Positions 58,702 to 64,000 of a DNA stretch of 64,000 bases are shown piece by piece. The DNA comes from Epichloe hybrida (lineage: Eukaryota; Ascomycota; Sordariomycetes; Hypocreales; Clavicipitaceae), in contig JAFEKR010000039.1 in assembly GCA_019022495.1 (NCBI GenBank), forward strand, positions 422,001 through 486,000. The letters are read 5' to 3'. The position numbers and the translations under genes are program-made. The notes below the pieces were generated by a model, which did not search any database, was not told the origin of the DNA, and worked only from the letters and a program-made list of their open reading frames with translations. Positions within the stretch are counted from its first letter, which is position 1, and each line of letters starts with the position of its first letter.

Positions 58702-59498
58702 GATGAATGGATTTCAACGAATCCTTTGCTACGGAAAGAAGAATGGCGGACGAGACGAGACAGAATGATATATATGAGGTACGGCAACCATGTGCACAGA
58801 TTACAACACCGTTTTCGGAAGCGAGCGTTCAGACTAAGATCACCATTCGACGTCTCACACCTCACTCGCGACGTACGCGTGGGCCCGGAAGGGAAAGGGG
58901 AATAGAGAGCACAGCCGGGTTGTTGCAAGGAAGAAGAGGGAAAAGGAGTTGTCGAGGATCAACTGGAACTAGCAGCCCGACGCGCCGCGGCGATCGTGAG
59001 ATCGTTGGACGTTGCATCTTTCTCATTCATGATGAATGCAACCCGGCGCTCGACCACCCCCAGCAAAGTGGGCCATGACGTACGAGACCGAGACGGTAGG
59101 AATTTGCTTATGGGTTAGTCCGGGTCTAAATTTCCCGGCTTGCACGCGCCATGGAGGGTGGGTGGGTGCACATCGCGATCTGCTTTGCACAGCTTTACGC
59201 AGGCTTTTGAGAAAAAAGGAAAAATTGCAACCAGATGAAAACTCGGGAGGAGGGAGAACAAGAAGAAAGGAAGAAAAGGCTAAACGAATAAGCTGTATGT
59301 ATGTATGTACATACAATACAGTTGTACTCCGTACTCGTGCGTCGCCCCGCTTTTCTGGCCCTCGATTTCGATTTGTTGGCTACAAGTCGAGTTACGGATT
59401 ATTACATGTATTATTATCAAGAGTGAAATCATCCGAGCCAACAACCACCGACGGGAGCGCGAAACCCGTGTGACATTTCCAGATCCGCACCGCCCATC
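58702..59498. promoter_or_regulatory. Divergent promoter, Frag1-family gene / CDK7 kinase
   Basis: A spacer of about 800 bp between outward-pointing start codons. It contains a (GTAT)n-like stretch at 59294-59312 and a TACTCCGTA motif at 59325-59333 (the reverse of TACGGAGTA). Confidence 0.5.
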
Positions 59499-60695
59499 AT
59501 GGCCGCCTCCCCGAACCTCGTCGCCTCCGGGCACTCCCGACACACCTCGTCCGACGGCACGCCGAAACCGTCCCAGCCTGAGCCGGCGCCGACGCTGCAC
59601 CCGACGCTGCCCCCGACGCTCGACCTGGCCGAGCAGATGAACGAGGAGGAGAAGCGCAAGTACGCCAAGGGCAAGAAGCTCGGCGAGGGAACCTACGCCA
59701 TCGTCTTCCTGGGCCACCTGCGGTCCCGGCCGTCGACGCTCGTGGCCATCAAGAAGATCAAGATGCAGAAGGAGTACACCGAGGGCATGGCGCCCGACGC
59801 GGTCCGCGAGCTCAAGCACCTCCAGGAGCTGCGCCACCCCAACATCATCTCCCTCCTCAGCGTCTTCTCCTCCAAGGACCAGAACCTCAACCTCGTCCTC
59901 GAGTACCTGCCCCTCGGCGACCTCGAGATGCTCATCCGCGACACGGACCGCGTGCGCTACGGCGCCGCCGACATCAAGGCCTGGATGGGCATGCTCACGC
60001 GCGCCGTCTGGTTCTGCCACGAGAACTTCGTGCTCCACCGCGACATCAAGCCCAACAACCTTCTCATCGCCGCCGACGGCGACGTCAAGCTCGCAGACTT
60101 TGGCCTCGCCCGCGGCTTCGCCGACCCCCACCAGAACATGACGTCCAACGTCATCACGCGCTGGTACCGGCCCCCCGAGCTGCTCTTCGGCGCCAAGCAC
60201 TACGGCGGCGCCGTCGACGTCTGGTCCGTCGGCACCGTCTTCGCCGAGCTCGTCCTCCGCGCCCCCTTCCTCCCGGGCAACAACGAGCTCGACCAGATCA
60301 AGATGATATGCGAGGCCGTCGGGACCCCCGCCGAGGACAACTGGCCCGGCGTCACCAAGCTGCCCGACTTCACCGTCCCCGGCCAGCACCCCGTCCACGG
60401 CAAGGACTGGTACGAGATGCGCTTCGGCACCGTCGGCTCCGGCGGCGTCGACCTCCTCATGAAGACGCTGTCGCTGGATCCCCGGAGGCGCATCACCGCA
60501 AGGGACATGCTCCGTCACGGGTGGTGGCATTCCGAGCCCAAGCCCACGCCGAAGCAGCATCTTCCGAGGAAGACGAGCGGTGCCGAGGAGGAGAAGCAGG
60601 AGAAGCTCGGTGCCGATCTGAAGAGACGGCCTGGCGTCGTGGACGAGGACAGAGGCGCCAAGATCGCAAGGAAGTTGGACTTTGGGGCGCGATGA
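59499..60695 (+). CDS. KIN28: Cyclin-dependent kinase 7 / Kin28, TFIIH-associated
   Basis: A single exon of 398 residues. All kinase motifs are present: glycine loop GEGTYAIVFLG, VAIKKIK, a PDAVRELKHLQEL C-helix, HRDIKPNNLL, DFGLARGF, and the activation segment NMTSNVITRWYRPPELLFGAKHYG, which matches the CDK7/Kin28 type (MTSNV carries the likely T-loop Thr). The N-terminal 55 residues are a Pro/Ser-rich extension and the C-terminus is basic, ending KIARKLDFGAR. Kin28 phosphorylates Ser5/Ser7 of the RNA polymerase II CTD as part of TFIIH. RPPEL replaces the more common RAPEL. The gene has no intron and extreme GC in third codon positions, clearly above most neighbours, which creates a spurious 426-codon antisense frame. 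Base use may reflect strong expression, biased gene conversion or recent history. Confidence 0.95.
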   Translation: MAASPNLVASGHSRHTSSDGTPKPSQPEPAPTLHPTLPPTLDLAEQMNEEEKRKYAKGKKLGEGTYAIVFLGHLRSRPSTLVAIKKIKMQKEYTEGMAPDAVRELKHLQELRHPNIISLLSVFSSKDQNLNLVLEYLPLGDLEMLIRDTDRVRYGAADIKAWMGMLTRAVWFCHENFVLHRDIKPNNLLIAADGDVKLADFGLARGFADPHQNMTSNVITRWYRPPELLFGAKHYGGAVDVWSVGTVFAELVLRAPFLPGNNELDQIKMICEAVGTPAEDNWPGVTKLPDFTVPGQHPVHGKDWYEMRFGTVGSGGVDLLMKTLSLDPRRRITARDMLRHGWWHSEPKPTPKQHLPRKTSGAEEEKQEKLGADLKRRPGVVDEDRGAKIARKLDFGAR

Positions 60696-61052
60696 GAGAG
60701 AGAGAGAGAAGCCTGATATCAGAATACCACCCGCAGTTATCCAATCATCCGTGCCATGACGGCATCGAACGTACTACGAGCTGGTCGATATCTGAGAACC
60801 GGGGTGGGTGATGTGACATGGGCGTTGGGATTTTGGCATCTGGCATCTGGCATCTGGCATCTGGCATCTGGCATCTGGCATCTGGCATCTGGCATCTGGC
60901 ATCTGGCATCTGGCATTTGGGCATAGCATCTTGAAACGGCGTTTACAGAGCTGAGACAGACAAGACGGTTCATGTCATCTTGCAATAGTTTTTACTAGCA
61001 CACACACAAATTTATATATATGCATTCAACATCTTCACGCCAATGCGCCCAC
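60696..61052. other. Convergent spacer with minisatellite, KIN28 / RCY1
   Basis: 3' regions of two convergent genes, 357 bp. It starts with a (GA)n run at 60695-60709 and carries the 7-bp minisatellite described separately. TA- and CA-rich repeats lie at 61000-61020. Confidence 0.55.
60834..60917. repeat. 7-bp minisatellite TGGCATC, about eleven perfect copies
   Basis: TGGCATC repeats eleven times without error from 60834 to 60910, then one imperfect copy. Because 21 is three times seven, every frame stays open through it, producing a spurious MPDARCQ repeat on the minus strand. Confidence 0.95.
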
Positions 61053-62259
61053 CTACATGACCACGCAATCCATGCCATACATGGCCCTCTCCACACTCTT
61101 CCGAACCTGGTACCAATCTGCCCTCCGCTGCGCATACTCATATACCTCCTCTGCTCGAAACACGCCGCCGAACCGATCTCCGTCCGCAATCACAGACGCC
61201 ATCTCCTTGGCGTGCGCCTGGTCAATCAGATATATCTGACTGAGTTCCCGGAGGGCCGCGAAATACGCCACCAGGTCCTGATGCTTCAGTGTGCGAATGT
61301 ACTCGGCGTAGAGATTCATGTCAGCAATGAGTTTGATGGCACCGTCGGTGGACACGCGCTGACGCTTGAGGTGCTTGCATATCGCTGTGAACAGACGCTG
61401 GCCCACTTCGCCGTTGAACACGTCCAGCATGGCCTTGTCCGTTGTGCCGACGAGCATGCTTGTGTGGGACGACACGAGCTCGACGATGCGTCTGGCCGTC
61501 GAGGTCGGGCCAACATCTGGCTCGGACGCGACGCCGGCGGTGCCGCCAAGAGTGGACGCCGATACCGTCGTCGTCGACATGGTTGAGACGGGCCGCGGGT
61601 TGTAATCTGTGGGCAGCTGCGTCGTCGAATGCAGGAATTCCACCTCGTCCATCAGAACATCGATGCCCTTGTTGAGCCCAGCCGCTACGCTCTCATCGAG
61701 CATCTGCTCAAACTTCTTCTTTGCTAGTCCAGCCGGGTCAAGGAAATCGTTCTTGTCGGCGATTTTGGGCGTCGCTAGCTGCTGCTCGTAGAAGACGTCG
61801 ATCATTTGGGATATCAAATCGCCCACGTTGACCAGCTCGATCAAGGTGACGAGCGGCGCAACGCCTTTTTGGCTGTGGTCGCTCACGTCGCGCGGGTTGT
61901 AATGGGAAAGGTGGCTGACAGCCGTTTCAAATCCACTCTTGACATGTCGTTGACCAAGAATTCGCAGCAAAACTACAAACATACTGGAGCATTGCTCTTT
62001 TGCTTCGCCGCCCACTTGCCCGCCAAGCGGTATCAGCACTGCCGCTCGGCCGAGACTTATCTTGGCCAGATGAACCAAATTGAGCGCCACTTCGATACTG
62101 CACAGTGACTTGATGCCCTCGAGCTTGGACGCCATGAGAGCAGCCTTGGCCGCCAGCTCATCTGTCGGCGCTTTGCCCGGCATCGGGCTGGCCCTGCCAC
62201 TAAGACCTGGTGTCTCGGGTCGTGACGGCATCGGTGTCACGGCTGCTGAGCCGTTCGCC

Positions 62260-62291
<32 letters not shown>

Positions 62292-63931
62292 TGTAGGAGT
62301 GGAAGCAGGCGGCTTTGCCGTTGCAAACGGTGATCCTATGGGGAAGCTCGGTAGTACCGTAACCGGCATCATCACTACTTTCTTGAACGAGCTCAGGAAA
62401 TCCGACTTCTCCGCAGATCGATTTACGTTCGCCATGTAAAACGATTCAAGGGATAGATCCTCCTCGGAGAGCTTCTTCTCCCATTGCGAGACCTCTGTTT
62501 CCGCGCGTTTTGTGAAGAAGTCCAGCTCTTCTTGCAGATACAAGTCGAAATGCGGCTCAAAAACCCTTAGCGCTAGCTCTTTTGCTTTGGACGTCACGTC
62601 GTCGTCTTCTCCATTCATCTTCTTGGGCGTCTTGAGCGACTGGAGGAATCGCATCAACTGCTCAAATACACCAGAGATTGCTTTCAAGTACGATGCGATG
62701 CTGCGCTCATGGCTCTCATCAAAAAGTGATGTTGTGTACTCGGTGATGATGTCCTCTCTGACCTTGTCAACAAGTTCCCAGAATACTTCATTGGCGTTTG
62801 GGAAAATGCGTTCGATAACAGCAGCCTGGTCGTTCATCTTGGCAAGCAACGTGTCAAAGAAAACTCTCGATGGCTCTAGAGATATCTCGTCGGGGGATCC
62901 CCTGTTCAAGCACTCGACGGGGTTCAGCTCCAGGTCGTGATCACTAAATATCGGGTGCTTGCAAACGAACAAGGTAACTGCGCCTCGTGCACCATTCAGT
63001 GTATGCAGAACATGTGCATATCGGCGCATCCGCCCATCCACATCCCAAAACTCGTATCCCTGCTCAAACTCTCGAAGGACGGCGCTTTCGAACAGGCCCA
63101 TCATGTTGGCTAGCTTGTGTTCCCGCTCATGGCACCCAGAAGACCAATCGCTCTTAGAAAACCGCAGTAGATTCGCCAACATTTGCGCCTGTTTCTCGGG
63201 GTCCCGAAACGCATGGAATACAATCGGATCTGTGTGGGTTTTGGCTCTGACGATATCGAAGTAGAATGGTGCCAGCGCCCCGTAAATCTTGCCATATTCT
63301 TGTCTCGCTCCGCCTCGTATACTTTTCACTTTCTTGAACACTTCCAGATAGGTATCTGATTCTTGAGCATCTCTGCCTGCAGCAGGAGCAGGAGCAGGAG
63401 CGAGAGCAGCCGGGGCTCCTCCGCCAACACTCAGAGTTTCAAAGCCATCTCGCAATTCAGATGTTGCTCTTGTCCGTTTTTGTTCCTCGGCCGAAGCATC
63501 GAATAGTGTGATCGTCTGTGGTTCGCCCGCTGCCACTCCATTGTGCTGGTTCGGCACTCTCGAAGCTCGCTGCGCCTCCCTTCTCTTGCGAACGAATTCT
63601 TCAAACCGCCGCCGTGCTTCCCGCTCGTCCCAGCACTGCATACTCTTCAATCTCGATACCCATCTCGTGTCGTCGTACACCATCTCTTGTAACCTCCGTG
63701 AAGTTCGTGCTACGCGAAGCTGGTCGGCCACGGGAAGAAAATCGAGAACGGCGTTGAAGATTTCTGGTCAAGTACGCCGCTTGTTAGCGTCTCTCATGGC
63801 GTGCCACGGTGGAAAGCAATTGCCTACTGACCGGCTGGTAGCTTCGACTTGACATCGATCATTTCCATGGCATGGAGGGCATTCAGAATACCGCCACCTT
63901 TGGCGGCACCAGTCCGCTTGTTCCTGTACAT
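61053..63931 (-). CDS. RCY1: Recyclin-1, F-box protein with Sec10-like domain and CaaX end
   Basis: Two exons: 63931-63832 and 63763-61053; about 936 residues. Exon 1 encodes MYRNKRTGAAKGGGILNAL and the start of the F-box; across the intron it reads KLPAEIFNAVLDFLPVADQLRVARTSRRLQ (about 30-60). A charged linker follows, then a long Sec10-like helical domain (about 155-900) with AFRDPEKQAQMLANLLRFS and VFEQLMRFLQSLKTPKK. A run of 13 alanines, from GCG/GCC repeats at 62259-62292 of the plus strand, interrupts it. The protein ends DCVVM, so CVVM is a potential CaaX prenylation site, as in yeast Rcy1. Rcy1/Pof6 binds Skp1 and acts in endosome recycling and v-SNARE traffic. The upstream promoter lies at the window end. 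Confidence 0.93.
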
Positions 63932-64000
63932 GATGATGGCGGTTCAGGTGGAACAGACCTAGAGGACGACCGTTTGCTATGGAGCCTGTACTGGATAGGA
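63932..64000. other. Upstream edge of RCY1
   Basis: Only 69 bp upstream of the RCY1 start codon are in the window; nothing further can be said. Confidence 0.4.

Noticed and set aside
59280..60560. 426-codon open frame antisense to the kinase gene
   Set aside because: It exists because GC-rich third positions of the kinase remove stops on the other strand. Its translation is low-complexity Gly/Val/Glu/Leu-rich and matches no family.
60834..60917. CRISPR-like regular repeat
   Set aside because: Units are seven bases with no spacers, in a fungal genome; it is a minisatellite.

Overview
The window is nuclear DNA of a filamentous ascomycete (Pezizomycotina, probably Sordariomycetes/Hypocreales). 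The evidence is short introns (about 50-250 nt) with GTAAGT/GTATGT-type donors, the gene families present (eisosome protein 1, recyclin-1, an Rgd2-type RhoGAP, a BIG1-type ER protein), and a block of transposons carrying the C-to-T and G-to-A signature of repeat-induced point mutation (RIP). The species cannot be fixed from sequence alone. Gene models below were built by hand from reading frames, splice sites and family similarity; exon phases add up in every model given.

Layout. 1-3.7 kb: mostly non-coding, with one small conserved gene of unknown function (1941-2569). 3.7-17.8 kb: housekeeping genes in order SET1 (-), a securin-like gene (-), tropomyosin (+), RRP17/NOL12 (-), BIG1/VOA1-like (+), TRM112 (-), an ER cyclophilin (-) and mitochondrial ribosomal protein uS13m (+). 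18-19.7 kb: a decayed membrane dipeptidase. 19.7-31 kb: Rgd2-like F-BAR/DEP/RhoGAP (+), AP-3 delta adaptin (-), COQ10 (+) and a coiled-coil/ubiquitin-like protein (-). 31-36 kb: gene-poor, with a decayed MDR-type oxidoreductase. 36-40.3 kb: EMC2 (-), a METTL2/Trm140-type tRNA methyltransferase (+) and a tyrosine phosphatase (-). 40.4-53.1 kb: mobile-element block. 54-64 kb: eisosome protein 1 (+), a Frag1/DRAM/Sfk1-family membrane protein (-), a CDK7/Kin28 kinase (+) and recyclin-1 (-).

The mobile-element block has three parts. A 450-bp non-autonomous element has about 64-bp terminal inverted repeats and a 9-bp target duplication, ending 79 bp upstream of the phosphatase start codon. Next to it is a Ty1/Copia LTR retrotransposon on the minus strand (233-bp LTRs, duplication TTGAC). 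A second, plus-strand Copia element (258-bp LTRs, duplication AAAGG) is nested inside it. Both retroelements are riddled with stops and are AT-rich, but parts of their LTRs escaped mutation.

Intact genes alternate strand almost perfectly, giving many divergent pairs that probably share promoters. I see no biosynthetic gene cluster, CRISPR array, tRNA or rRNA gene, and no clear novel multi-gene system. The most notable observations are the nested, oppositely oriented RIP-mutated Copia pair with its unmutated islands, the 450-bp TIR element, several genes with introns inside or just after the start codon, and a RhoGAP domain lacking the usual arginine finger.
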